Positions 9,397 through 22,506 are shown, numbered from the stretch's first letter. The stretch: 64,000 nt of DNA from Patiria miniata (GCF_015706575.1 NW_024037062.1:1360811-1424810), one strand, 5' to 3'. Made by a program: numbers and translations. The notes: generated from the letters alone by a model not told the origin.

Positions 9397-11345
9397 GATG
9401 TCTTCTCAATTTTTCCTTCACAATCAATCAAGCCCGAGATATTGTTCAAACCATTCTGAAGTAACAATGATGAATTTGCTGATACCAGGACAGCAACTGT
9501 TCTGAGAGGTTCTCACGAAGACTCTGTCCGAAAAATCTGTTAGAAATTAAGACCAACACATGAAGATTTCCGAGGCAAGAATGACAAAACAAGACAAGAA
9601 TGACAGTAACTCAGCCATTCCCATTAGAATCTCTTTCCGCCGTCTCTGTTAACAGTTAAGACCACCAAATTGTTTCCATCACAATATTTTTTTTTCAATC
9701 CTATCCAACACCTGGACAAAAACAGCTCCAATGTTTGGCAGGGACAGAGCCAGTGTAACAAACACCACCACCACACGAACCTAGACATGAACTCACATGA
9801 TGGTCGAGCTGTCTCGAGAAATCTGACAAGCCCATCCAATGCGAGGTACATCACCACATGGTAAAATGATCTCCCTCTAATGCTTGTTACAATAGTTGTG
9901 CCTCTAACCCCGCCCGGCGTGACCTAGTACCCGGCCCCTTGCATGCACAATTTCAATGTTGACAACTGTGGGAACCGACTTCTACAGATAAGAGACCAAG
10001 TACGTACTGATAATAACCGGATGGGAATGAATGATCTGCTGTGGACATGATCTCTATCCTCTAGACAAAATGTCAAATTGAAAACAGATCAAAACAATTG
10101 TAAAAACAGCTTTATAATTCTCAAAGGTTAAAGGGCCCATGTAATGTAATTTTTTTAATGCAAGAGTTCCTTGGAAATGCAACTTTGCGTCCCATTTAGC
10201 TTTATTTTCAATTTTCATTTTGCCATTTTTAAGGGCCTTCTGGTGCCTTTTTGGTGTTTATGCTAATGCAAATTTCCATATTCATGAGCAAGTGTGAAGT
10301 TACAAATATTTCAGCACAAAGTTTGCCAGAATTATTTGGATATTTTGCTGTTGTAATTTTTTTTATTGGGGGGGGGGGGAGATTCGTTGTTTTGGTACAT
10401 GACAGTTAGCCAATGAGCAAACTTTTCTCACAAATGTTTTCAATGAGCAAATTGTGGGCTCACAATCTGAACGGAAAACCCTTAAAGTGAACAGTGTCTT
10501 CCTGCAATGACATCACAGCAACAGCGCCCTCATTTGTCAGGAAAGGCATGGACAATTGTTAATGTAAAAAAAAACAATGGGGGGGAGGGGGGGTAGGAAG
10601 GAGAGGGCAGGGAGGGGAGGGGTAAGATCTTAAAGTTAGAGTAATTAGTCTACTTAGGAATTGGTGAAAACGTCACCCATCACTGAATGGCAAAGAGATA
10701 TTCACATCACTGCTCCCTCAGCAATTAAAGTTTACTGGCAATTGTACACACAACAAGTCAAATAACTAGAAAGTCCACACACACAAACATTATTTCTGTA
10801 CAACCGTGAGCTCGATCACCGATCACAAGTCCAACGATGACTTCACCAAATGGTGTCTCGTCTTTCAACTCCCTCCCAACTGACTGCGGGATTTACACAT
10901 CCCGACAATGACCCCTTTGTGATTGCCGATTGGGAGATCAGAAATCGTGAGAACTGAGATTCCTGGGAGTTTCTTCGGAAGTTGCATGACAGATGAACAT
11001 GCGTGTACATCAGATTGCTCTTCCGCATAATAAATCTACAAAATCACGTTGTGATAAATCAGAAAACTACATTTTACTTTGAAGAAAAAAAATCTGTGGG
11101 AACTGGGACATGTCCAACGACTCAGGCAATCAAAGATATATACTCCTAATCTATGCTCCAGATTCCTGTTTTTTTTTTTCTAACACAAGTCTAAATGTCA
11201 GTCTCGGATATGTTGCCCTACATTTGACTCCAAGTGGCTACTGATCAATGTGCCAATATCGATAGCTTGGATTTAATGTTGAGTGGCATGAACAGCAACT
11301 AAACAGTGCTGCAGTTTTTGTTGTACATGTACTTGATCAAGTCCA
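9397..11345. other. Upstream region of the short DLG5 isoform
   Basis: If the 9396 ATG is used, bases 9397 to about 9550 should be its 5' untranslated leader on the minus strand; no TATA box is evident. Further out the sequence is AT-rich with G-runs (10372, 10580) and no protein-coding signal. The small minus ORF near 10843-11028 has no recognisable product and no good splice partner. Confidence 0.4.
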
Positions 11346-11579
11346 GGGCCCAATTTCATAGAGCTGCTTAAGCAGAAAATTTGCTTAAGCACGAAAAAAC
11401 ATTGCTTAGTAAAATTAGGTTACCGGCCAAAACTCCATGTGATGTACATTGCTTGTGACTGGTATTTAGCTGTTGTTTACTTACCGGGTAGCATAACAAT
11501 CGCATGGAGTTTTGGCCGGTAACCTGATTTTATTAAGCAAGACGTTTTTGTGCTTAAGCAGCTCTATGAAATTGGCCCC
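11346..11579. mobile_element. Foldback MITE, 234 bp
   Basis: Left end GGGCCCAATTTCATAGAGCT and right end reverse-complemented GGGGCCAATTTCATAGAGCT match over about 29 bp to GCTTAAGCA, and a second inner inverted pair (GGTTACCGGCCAAAACTCCAT / ATGGAGTTTTGGCCGGTAACC) lies inside. The whole element is one long imperfect hairpin. Target duplication is ambiguous (CCAGG overlaps both ends). Confidence 0.85.
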
Positions 11580-11689
11580 AGGATGTGAAAATCAATAGTC
11601 ACTCATTTACAAAAATCAATACTTGAATTGATTAATAATTGCTAACTTAAATGAATAACACAATTGCTAACCCAAATACACAAATGTAT

Positions 11690-11860
11690 CATACATGTAC
11701 ACATGTGCATAGTTACATGTACAGTATGAAATGATATTGCCAAAAGCTACATGTACATGTATGTACATACATGTACATCATTTGTACATGTACATGTATG
11801 TACATACATGTACATCATTTGTACATGTACATGTACTTCAGAGCTACATGTACATGTACA
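11690..11860. repeat. ACATGTAC palindromic microsatellite cluster
   Basis: Repeated TACATGTACATGTATGTACA units, including an almost perfect 55-bp direct duplication ending in TCATTTG. The octamer TACATGTA recurs throughout the window (for example near 12096, 20730, 21360, 32740, 35400, 44095, 57715), far above chance for its composition. Confidence 0.85.
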
Positions 11861-14584
11861 ATGCCTAGGTCTTGAGGTTTTTATTCGTAATTATGTAAAA
11901 TGCAAATCATGTACAGTGGAAGAAAAATGCTGGAGAACAAAAGGGAACAGCATATAGTCCACGATTCCCGGCATACCGATACGTCTGTGACTGGGGTATA
12001 CAAAACATATGGGAGTCTTCCTAAAAAGTTAGAGTACAAACAAAAGAGGGACAAAAGGACGTCTACGATTGTTGATGTGAATACGACTGTGTGTACATGT
12101 ACATGTATGTGTGTACAATTACACGCATACTTGTTATGTACATGTAGTTGTGGGGACTCAACACATGAGTTGTCCAATGTCACTATTGGGACAGCAGAAA
12201 GTCTCTCTATAACTCGGTCCTAATTTGCCTAACAATAAAAACTTCCCCATAATGCGGTGATGGCTTGTCCACATGTACTGTACATGTGTGTACATGACTC
12301 TGCATTATCCAGTATTTGACCGTGTTTGATCATGCGTGTATACATGAACATACATACTTCTTGTTGTTACCTTTTATCAAGGGGGGAGGTACTTTTATTT
12401 GCAGAAATTTTGTTGAAAAGTCTTGCAGGGTTCACCTTCATATACACAGTCCTGATAATGCAAACAGCCTGCCAAACCGACTATTTTGATTGGCTGTCCA
12501 GTATAACCAATCAGAGATAAGCTACAGTAAAAGGTATAGAAAGGTCAAGAGGGTCAGGATGTTTCTACAAGTTTATCACAAACCTAACCCAAACAAATTG
12601 CATCTCTCCATGTTCTGTACATTGTTTTCACTCTGACTTGAATTCCGTTCCCAGCGAAAGACTGATTTCTTTTTTATACCTACCATACAAGTGAACGATT
12701 TTGAAAATTGTACGTTGTACATTGTCCCCTAAGTTTTTCTATTTCATAGCAAAAGTAATTGGAGTGAAATTTTGTGAAATTTTGTACAACAAAAGGTTAT
12801 TTTAAATAGTACCACATTTTGTTTCTAATATAAACCAAATGAAATTGCTCACTGCCCCAGGCAAATTTTGGATAAATATAAACCTTGTTTATTGGTAACA
12901 ATATATGTGCAAGCTTTCTAATTAAATCGAATTTTTTTTCCAATTCTGTAAAAAAAAAAAACCAATTCTGTAAAAAAAAAAACCCCAATTTAAAGAAGTT
13001 CAAATTTTTACGCCATGTTTCCATACATTGTTCATGTACCGGTATTATGGTTATAATTTTTTTTTATAAAACCAGAGTACTCATGTTCATGCGTGTATGT
13101 AATCCTAGCTTGTGGCCATCTTTGAAAAAAATATCCCCCAATGTACAAGCGACATATGCCATCATAAAAAATCCTCAAGAATTATTTCCTTGAAAAAAAT
13201 TTAAGTACCGCACAGAGAATTTTAACCCCGACATTCATTCAGTAGTGCCAACCGATTCGGCAATTAAACCCATCACATCCTAAGGCTACTGTTTTACAAG
13301 ACTTGTTCCCAATTCACGAGCCCAGTCCTTCACCAACCCAACCAAAAACCTTTTTTTCTGCAATTTGCCATGGGATTTAAAATCAATACCATAATCCAGA
13401 AAACGCCTGCGTTTTCCCCGAGCCTTTTCGACAAGGACTTGTCCCCGAAACCCTCTAGGTAATATTCATTGTATTTTCAGGGACCTGGTATATTTCTGAC
13501 CAGTTGCAAGACCCAGCAACGCGTGCCTTGATTACTAATACCTCGGTCTCCGTATTGAGTTTCTCCTAGCTCCCGTTGCGACAGAACCTGGCAGTCATTT
13601 CTCATCATACGTGTATTTTTATCTCCATATTTTTTTTCTCTCTCTATCTCTCTCCCACCCTGCTGATAGCTTGACAGTCGACGGACCGGTGGCTAGCACG
13701 TGCTGTCAAACGTTCGGATGAGTCACAATCTTGATGACACTATGATCCGTGACCACTCCGGTCCTTCCTGGGTTAGCCAGTCGGTGATGGATTTTTTGAA
13801 ATCCATATTTATTGACGTCCGAGAAAGGTGATTTTCCTTTTTTCTGTCCTTGTTGTAAAGGATATTGAGGCCAAGTGCTTGGATAAGATTTTCAACCTTC
13901 TCGGTAAGACGGGAATATTCATCCGCCAAGTTTAACTTCCAGGCACCAAAGTGCAAACCTCTTTTTAATCATGGTTGATAAAACCACCCCTGGGTTTAAC
14001 AGAAGGTCACCTTCAAGTGCAATGTTGAAAAAAAACGTTGCAGATCAGACAAACCACTAGCAAAGTGATTTCAGTTTTAAGAATCACACCCCCAGCAAGA
14101 AAAATTCAAAGAAAGCATAAACACACAAAACCACAATATCTGAATATTTTTAGATCTGATCTTTAATAATTCTTTACGTGTCTTTTTTTTTGTACATAAT
14201 TTTTTTGAAGTTCACCAATCATGGGTAATGATCAAATATTCAAATATTCGGTATAATTTCAACACAGCTTTACGTGTAATTCTCATTCCCATTTATGCCA
14301 AAGTCTAATTAAAAGAAGGATTTTGCCAACCCTTGCTACAATCACAGGACAGGTGGTATCCCAATGCCAGTCAATCCCTCCATGTTTTCATCCAAAAGTC
14401 GAGTAAACACAAGCCAAATATTTTGGCTGGGCCAGAACCCGAATGGGAAACAAATCTGGGCGATTAAAGAGATCACGGGGTCCTGACATCTGGACTTCCA
14501 GAGGGAGGGTGGGCGATTGATTACACAGCACTATTGAGATTCCAGGGGAGTACATGGAATTGAAACATCCTTACTACCTTAACC
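11861..14584. other. Intron/5' flank, no gene seen
   Basis: AT-rich sequence with A/T runs at 12934-12980. A 77-codon minus-strand ORF at 13956-13723 has protein-like composition (LADEYSRLTEKVENLIQALG) but no recognised family, no clear splice sites and no support from neighbours, so I leave it unassigned. Confidence 0.4.
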
Positions 14585-14893
14585 CTCCGACTGTTTAAAC
14601 AGTCACAGACAGTCAAATATTTCATCCGCTTCCCTGCCATGCCTTTTACACAGGCTAGTCACAAACAGTCCGATCATATTTCACGCAAGCACTGTGACTA
14701 GTCAAATTCAGTCAACAGACAATAACAGGCAAGATGTAGGCACAGCTGGCTTATCAATCACCTACAATCAAAGTATAGCTTTATCAAGCTACATACACAG
14801 TCACAGCCTGTCAATCCTACATTATGTACAGGCTGGGAGCTCTTAACTGTTGAAAACAGTCACTTGATTGATTTTGACTGAAAGGACAACTTG
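14585..14893 (+). repeat. I-family dispersed repeat, copy 2
   Basis: Opposite orientation to 2694-2966. Matching blocks are GCAAGCACTGTGACTAG, GTTGATTGATTTTGACTG-like and AGGACAACTTGAG. It is bounded by an inverted pair of ACTGTTTAAACAGT type at its left. Non-coding. Confidence 0.6.
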
Positions 14894-16259
14894 AGGCCGA
14901 TTGTCTGTATAGGAGGGAAGGGGCCAATGAGTGCACATCAGAACCAGTTTACATGGCAGAAGTGTTTAGACAATCCAACACATCTTAAGATAGTACCTCG
15001 TTTTTTAAAACCCATCTCAGTATACATGTAGCAGCCTCCCAACTTGATGATACGCATTGTCATTCTTCTGTCCAATCCAAAAACATGATTACTGGTACAT
15101 GTAGATTGAGTCATAATGGAAAAATAACAGTCTGGAGGGAGAAGTGGGGGGGGGGGGCAGGCAAAACATCTCCCTAGACCTTGGGAAAATATGGACGAGG
15201 AAGAACTATCTGCGGCTATTAGTCACTGTACAAACAACAAGGGATTGACTGGAGCTAATTAACCTTCATTTAGGATAACGATTTCAAATAACGACCATGA
15301 GAGACGATCTGAACAACAACTCTCTATTCAGTCATTGAACTTGGTGGGCGCATCCTTGCGCAGGTGAAATTAGAGCAATATCAGATCACTTTTTGTTTTG
15401 TGTTGTACAAGCGTCGTGTCCATGGAACATTTTCTGTAGAGGTCGTTTTGCCTTTGTCCTGATACTTGCGCCAAATTTTTTAGCTCGGCTTACCATTAGC
15501 AAAAATTCACGGTTAAGCGATGAAATAAATTAAGTTCTTACTGTCAGCACATTTCACAGAACAACAAAGGATTTTGGCTTGTGTGCAGTGTAGCATCCTG
15601 TGGTTACAGGTTTAGTACAGAACTTTTTTGTTCTGCTGTTTGCACGGAATGGAAATCATTGGCGGAATTCTGTGGTAACCTGGAAGTACAGCCATGAAAT
15701 TGTGCCTGGATCTTCTTTGTAAGCTTGTTATTTCTATACCTCAACCCCTTTTTCATCACTTTGTCTAACATCTTTAATTCCCCACTCTTTTGGTTTCCTT
15801 TCCAACCAAAAAATATCCCCAAGCCCTGATTCTGAAAAACAAGCTTAGTATTGAACCGGTGACCGTTAATTGATGTACCCTTCTCTTTTCATGCCAAGTT
15901 TACCCCTTTTCTTTCCAAACCAAAACAAAAAACAGCCTGGAGAACCATCCTCTTTCTGAAAAGTAGACCACAAAAGCTCTCAGGACCTTAACTGATCGAA
16001 GACACATTACTCCCTTAGGAACCTACCCCCAGATGGATAACCAAACATGATTACATACCCTGATGCTAGCTCTTAATTCACACCTTGCGTTGAAAAGCAA
16101 AACATCCCCAAGTCATGCACTCCCTTAGAAACTAAAAATGATACCTGAAAAGCTCACGCTTTGCCCATCTCTGGCTGTTATCCATTAAATTGTTCCCCAT
16201 CTTCTACTTGCCATTACTTTTCCTTTTGGTCTCTAAACAACCCAAAGCACTACTCCTGA

Positions 16260-18130
16260 ACCAAATCTTGTCTCTGAACTGAAAAAACACCAATTCCCCC
16301 TCCCCCCCCCCCCCCCAGTGCCCCTTCCCGCAAAAAAACTAATAATCGCCACTCGTTGGTCTCATTCTAAAATCTTGAGCAATTATTTATCCCATCTCAA
16401 AACAATCTCAAAGAAATGCTCCTGAGCAATAAACTTTTGACTGTGCCAACTGAAAAGCACCAATTTCCCCACACAACCCCACCCACCTCCATTCCCCCTT
16501 CCCCCCCTGAACTAATAATCACCACTCCTTGGTCTCATTCTAAAATCTTAAGCAAACATTTATCCCCATCTCAAAACAATCTCTAAGAAATGCTCCTGAA
16601 CCAAAAACATGTGGCTGTACAAACTGAAAAACACCAATCCCCCCCCCCCCGTGCCCCTTCCCCCAAAAAACTAATAATCGCCACTCCTTGGTCTCATTCT
16701 GATTCAAGAGCACAATTTTCTCATTTATTTCCCATCTCACAACACACAAAGTGATGACAGCTTAAACCATGTTCACCCCCCCCCCCAAAAAAATCGCCAA
16801 AACTAGACTGACGATTCTTCAGTTATCGATCCCAACTCTCCATCAATCTTGCCAATCTCAGTACAGCAGGTGGCCCATTCAGCATCCTTCCATTTTTATC
16901 TTATCGCTTTCCTTTTTCAGATCCAAAATATCCCCCAGTCCTATTCGTCCTGAGCATTCGCCCGATGTTTATCAACTTGTTCCCCATTAGCTTCATCACT
17001 ATAGCCTCGCACTTCCAAAATCCTTATTGATTTATCTTTGTACCTCTTCCCTTTACAAAAAAGAGAACACTTTCAATTCCTCTTTTCATTCAAAAACGAA
17101 TTACTTTTCTTCTCCACTTAAAGAGAAAAACCTGAACCGTTTAAATCACATTTCCTCACTTTCTGTCACATAACTGAGGACATCGCCTGTTCTTTAAATT
17201 CAATGATTGTCCCACTTATCTAAATCTCCATCTCAGTATAAGGAAAAACTCCACGCCCATGAAAGCATACACCTCGATCCTTACATCGGATTGCTCTCCT
17301 CACAAAACTGAAAATATCCCCCAGTTTTGTTCCCTTTCAACTGAACAATTGCCCCACCTCTCGAACTCATCTCACTAAAAGGTCAAAAACATAAAAGCTA
17401 AAACCCTCAAAGTACAGCGCCACCCCAATGTTGGTTCATTTTATTTTTTTAAAACAACAGCCCCCAGTACTGTTCCCTTTTAGTTGAACAACTGCTCCAC
17501 TTTCAGACTCTCCCTCTCACTAACAAGAAAAACTCCAAACCCTTAAGAAACATCTCTCCCTGCATAGGATCACTATCCTTACACACCGAAAACACCCCCA
17601 AGTACAGTTCTCTTTCAACTCGATGATTCTCCGATCCCCAAAAGACCAAAAACCAAAACCCTCTAGAAGCAAACATCCTGATCCTTACATCAGATCACTC
17701 CCCAAACAAAACTGAAAAAATCCCCAGTCTACTTTTCTTAAAAAGAAAAACCGAAACCCACTTGAAGCATACATCCCAATCCTTACATCAGATCACTCCC
17801 CGAACAAAACTGAAAACATCCCCAGTCCACATCTCTTCCAACTCAATGATTATCCCACTTCCGATCGCCATCTCACTAAAAGGACAGCCCAAACCTCCAG
17901 AAGCATTCATCCCGATCCTTACATCAGATCGCTTCCTTTACAAAACTGAAAACCTCCCCCAGTCCCCTTCTCTTCCAACTCAGTGGTTATCCAACGTATC
18001 CAATCCCATCTCACTAAAAAGGACATCCTTAATACCTCCAGAAGCATACATCCAATACATCAGATAGCTTCCCTTACAAAACTGAAGAACATCCCCAGTC
18101 CAGTTCTCTTTCACGAACCAACGCAGCTCG
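16260..18130. repeat. Degenerate C-rich tandem array
   Basis: First part: three units of about 160-173 bp, marked by ACTC(C/G)TTGGTCTCATTCT at 16351, 16524 and 16683, separated by C-runs. Second part: units of about 95-140 bp marked by CCTTACATCAGATC..AAACTGAAAA.ATCCCCAGTCC at roughly 17280, 17684, 17779, 17917 and 18054. The pyrimidine-rich motif extends more weakly left to about 15.8 kb and right to 18.24 kb. Open frames here follow the repeat and are not genes. Confidence 0.75.
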
Positions 18131-19356
18131 ATAAATCTCCCACTTTCTCGCTATTCATCCTTCCCTCTATACCCGGAGACCTCCTGCTGCCCATCAGCGC
18201 TCCATTCCACCGCCACGTCCATCATTTACCCTAGTTTTCTCAGCCTCCCATTATCGCTGCATCTAACCCAATAATCGCCCCTCGTCCGTTCTTCCCCTTC
18301 CAGCACAATAACTGTCACCTGCCTGCCTACACATCAAATCCATACATCCCTCGTCCCTAATTCACTCATTTTTTTTTTGGTCATCCCCGGTGAAGTCTGA
18401 AATTGTATCAGGCTGAATTATAGACCGAAAAAGGGAATAATTTTGGTCCTGATTAAAAAGAGCCACATGCTGTTCAGTAGGCTAAAGCAGCGTCTAGATC
18501 TTGGTGGACTGAGCAAAGAATAATCACAGTCCAATCAATACTCATTGAAAATATCTTGAAATTAGAAAAGGTTGAATACTTGCATTTAAATCAAAATTGG
18601 TCCATGATCACTTTTCAACTAAGTCTTATTCAAATTGTAAATGGTTATAAATAGCTTCATTTTAGAAGATACAAATATATATATTAATGTTAATTACTGG
18701 ATTAGTCTGAATTATTTTCTGAAAGTAAGTTGGAAATTCAAATATTCTAAACATGGATCAGCAAATTTTTCACAACACATTTTTTTTCTAACAACCAACA
18801 TTTTGAGATTTTGGGCACACTTGTCATCCATCACTTAATAGCCAAGTCAATCAGAGCGAGACGGTTTGTCTTCGGCCGATTCAGAGCAGCAATAACACTC
18901 ATTATGAAGTGATCAAAATAAGCACAGAGGTGCAAAATCCTCACTTTGCTGAGACGTTCATCTCTTCTGTCAGCACATGAAATAACAAGATAATAACCAA
19001 ACATACAATCTAGCTACATGTATAACGACTGCTAAAAAAAACAACCAACAGCCTTTACGATATGCCGGGAATTCTCGGACAAACTCCATGTGACCGATTT
19101 AAAGTAACTCCTGCATGTTTTCGTCTCACATGAACATCCCTTTCATACAGTCACATTTGGGTGTTAGCATCCATTTAAGACTTTTAAATGACTGTATTTC
19201 TATTTTGTCTATACAGTTTTGTATAAGAACACAACTTCATTTTGCTAAGTACATTGTACTCTCCTGCTTAGTTCTAACAATCAAAATAAGTATTTTCAAG
19301 TGAACCACAAGCCACAAGGGGAAACAGAATAGGTGCTTTTAAAATTGAACAAAGAA

Positions 19357-19516
19357 ATTGAGTGGAACGGGGTTTGAACCTGTGATCTCCGGACTGCAGT
19401 TCCGGTGCTCTACCAACTGAGCTAGATCCAGCCCTACACTAAGGACGCTAGTCAGAAGCCATACACCTGTTCATGGCAATCTGGACGTCGCACTGGTTCA
19501 AACCCCGTTCCAGTAA
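19357..19516 (-). repeat. tRNA-derived element in an inverted repeat
   Basis: Minus strand 19435-19369 reads GGGCTGGATCTAGCTCAGTT (A box) ... CCGGA-ACTGCAG-TCCGG (anticodon arm) ... GGTTCAAACCCC (B box). The anticodon loop has C where U33 is invariant, and the acceptor ends do not pair, so it is a SINE head or tRNA pseudogene. Part of it, GGTTCAAACCCCGTTCCA, recurs inverted at 19496-19515, giving a hairpin about 160 bp long. Confidence 0.7.
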
Positions 19517-19603
19517 AAACAAATTGTAAATTTTAAAGCAAGCAACAACAAAAATACATGATACTGATTCTGAGTGACCTTGAGGTGTTTTTGGAGAGAG
19601 AGA

Positions 19604-20192
19604 GGGACGAAGTAGGGTGAGGTTAGGGTAAGGGAGGCCTGGGTAAGGGGAAGAGGAGGGTAGGGTAAGTGGGATGGTAGGGTAATGGGGAGGGTAGGGT
19701 AAGGGGGAGGGTAGGGTAGGGTAGGATAGGATAAGTGGGATGGTAGGGTAATGGGGAGGGTAGGGTAGGGGGACGGTAGGGTAAAGGAGGGTAGGGTAAG
19801 GGGGAGGGTAGGGTAATGGGGAGGGTAGGATAATGGGAAGGGTAGGATAATGGGGAGGGTAAGGTAATGGGGAGGGTAGGGGAGGGTAAGGTAATGGGGA
19901 GGGTAGGGCAGGGTGAGGGTAGGGCAAGGGGGATGGTAGGGTAAGGGAGGGTAGGGTAAGGGGAGGGTAGGGTAAGGTGAGGGTAGCTTAAGGGGGACGG
20001 TAGGTAAGGGGAGGGTAGGGTAAGGGGAGGGTAGGATGAGGGTAGGGTAAGGGGGACGGTAGGTAAGGGGAGGGTAGGGTAAGGGGGAGGGTAGGGTAGG
20101 GTAAGAAGGAGGGTAGGGTAGGGTGAGGGTAGGGTTAGGGGAACGGAAGGGAAGGGTAATGGGGAGGGTAGGGTAAGGGGGGGGGGGCAGGC
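19604..20192. repeat. G-rich GGGTA/GGGGAGG minisatellite
   Basis: About 590 bp of variable GGGTAGGGTAAGGGGGAG units on the plus strand. There are dozens of G3-5 runs at 2-6 bp spacing, so G-quadruplex formation on the plus strand is likely. The long Pro/Tyr/Leu open frames on the minus strand (19927-19448 and 20312-19623) are products of this repeat. Confidence 0.95.
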
Positions 20193-21563
20193 TACACTAA
20201 ATGAGGGAGTTCGTTTACAGTAGACGTACACGTGTGCTGTTCTGATGGGGGAAATATGACACCACAGTGCTAGAAATGAATACCTTGACTTGGGGGTGGA
20301 CAGTTTGGGCAATACAGGTCCCTAAATCCCTCGGTTTTTATGACGACCCTATCAACAACCCCGCTGAGTAAACATTAATTAAGACTGTGCCCCGTGGACT
20401 ATTGTAAAGCTGGGCTCAGACAAGCCGCAGTGGAATTCCCCCAGGCGACGGCGAGACATGAATTCAGGATGAATCGTCTCACGTTGCAGATCGCTAACAA
20501 TTAACGTCCAGGATCATAAGAAGGACTGGTTGTTTACCATTGATAATTACTTGTACAATGTTTGAACGCAGTGGCTGCCATTTTCAACACATACATTTGA
20601 AATTGGACTCAACTATTAGGTTGAAATTTATAATACTACTGGGCTCAAGTATAGCTCAACAACTTTTACTGAATAAACGAGTACAGTTAATTACATGTTG
20701 GTGCAATTACTGTACGCGTACAATGTACATGGTACATGTACATGTATACTGTGAAAATCGCTGCCGTTCTCAACATACATCAAGGCATGAATTTTTGGTT
20801 GCAATCTACTTGTACATATGTACATTACAACCAGGCTAGAAGACTGCAATGTATTATTACAGTAACCCAACCTACAAACTTTTTATTTTAGCCAAAAAAT
20901 TACAATAAAGTATATTTTTTAAATTAAAAAGTCTCCCCGAAGCAAAGTTCTGTGCAGAATTGGTTAATTACGGCGATAAGTTAAACCGGCGATAATTTAT
21001 TAGATAATTAAACTAAAGTGAACAAAATAGGTATTAAGACAAACAGGCAAACATCAAAAGTTACTAAGCATTTTCCTAACTACATGTACGGTACTACGTG
21101 ATAATTTTAGGGAGTTAACACCTAACTTTTGGCCCCTTATTGCACTAGACTAGTAAAAATTGCAGAGGACACTGCAGTTTTTCCATTCTGGTAACAAAAT
21201 GATAGTAAAAACATCATTTTTAAGTACTTTTTAAAAAATACCTGATGAAGAACCAACAGCAATTCTACATAAGTGCTGATAAAAGACACCAACCCGAGTT
21301 TAAATATCCTTTGGTTCTGTGTCTCCTTCATTTTGGCTGAATTAGACCAATTGTACACGTACATGTACTGTATACCACTTCATGCCTTCTGGCATGTACT
21401 GTACGAAATCTACATGTACATGTGTAGGATTACGTTTCCTATTCAGCGCCTGCCTTATAGACATTCATGTGTGCTCGTCTGGTATTACGTTACATGTTTT
21501 GACATGTTTGCAATATGGTGGCGAATCGTCGTACATTGTTATTGAATTTCTATGTCTGGAAGG
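20193..21563. other. Unannotated AT-rich stretch
   Basis: No gene, tRNA or element found. Contains scattered TACATGTA motifs (20720-20750, 21355-21365, 21410-21425) and short open frames without recognisable products. Confidence 0.4.
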
Positions 21564-21566
21564 TTA

Positions 21567-21943
21567 GGCCAAAAAAAAAAGTCTCCGGTTTCTGGTATGG
21601 AGCTTGCCCCAAAAGTGGTGCGGCGACGCGGCTTTTTTTTTTTTTTACTTGTTTTTTTTTTTTTTTTGGCTTCAAATGTCGGCTGATGACTGCAAATGGT
21701 GCCCGACTAAACTTAGTGCAAATATATGGGAGTCCAGAGAGGCCACATAAAGCTTATTCTCGATCATAACCCCATCTAAAAACACGTTAAAATTGTGCAG
21801 CAGCAGAATTCCAGTCAAACCAGTGAAATTGGCGGTTTTGAGACATCATCTTGTATTGAAAAAAAAAAATTTCATTTTGCCGACGCGCATGGCTACGGCG
21901 ACGCGCGCGCATACCAGAAACCAGAGACTTTTTTTTTTTGGCC
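21567..21943. mobile_element. Harbinger-type MITE with TTA target duplication
   Basis: Terminal inverted repeats of about 33 bp: GGCCAAAAAAAAAAGTCTC(C/T) then GGTTTCTGGTATG, mirrored at 21910-21943. Both sides are flanked by TTA (21564-21566 and 21944-21946), the 3-bp TWA duplication expected of PIF/Harbinger elements. The inside is CpG-rich (CGACGCG repeats next to both arms) with long T-runs and no transposase. Confidence 0.85.
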
Positions 21944-22030
21944 TTATTTTTCATTTTTTTTTAATATCGGCCCTACCAATGCTACTGCATGTGATTTACA
22001 TGAATATTTTAAGTAATGTACATTTGATGA

Positions 22031-22506
22031 AGTACTGGTACCTTACTTGACTGTAAGTGAATAATAGTCTAAAGCATTGTGTGAAATCAATGCAACTGGT
22101 ATGCTGTCATTTTCAAGAAAAGTGGAATTTTGTATCATTTTGCAATGATGGCTCGGCCAACCATCGTTGGAAAAAAACAGCTTTTTTCGAATACTACTCC
22201 CAATTGAATTTAGTTAGTCCACATTTTGTTTGCAATCCGTAACATACCCCTGAATGGCGATAAGCCAGCTAGTCTGGTTCCCTGACCAGACGATTCTCTG
22301 ACGTTTATAAATTGTACCGTTTCATCTGAAGCGTAGAGTCGGGGAACCAAACTCCAAGAACAGCATTTTGTTCTTGTTTTTTTTCTGCGGCATCCATGAA
22401 CACAAAACTTTAAACAGGTCAGTGGAACGATATTTGTTATAAAATACCAACCCCAAAAACTGTCCATTTCTGAAAATTACAGCGAATGCAAATGCTGTAC
22501 CTTTAA
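22031..22506 (+). mobile_element. B-family element, 5'-truncated copy
   Basis: Begins inside the consensus at TACCTTACTTGACTGTAAG and runs to the right end GCAAATGCTGTACCTTTAA. Matches the copies at 23311, 25534, 38361 and 48767 throughout. Confidence 0.85.

Noticed and set aside
19369-19435. Functional tRNA gene (anticodon TGC or GCA)
   Set aside because: No pairing acceptor stem and C instead of U33; the A and B boxes alone fit a SINE head.
19448-20312. Long Pro/Leu/Tyr-rich minus-strand open frames (159 and 229 codons)
   Set aside because: They read straight through the GGGTA satellite, whose lack of A/T-rich stop triplets keeps frames open; the residues simply follow the repeat period.
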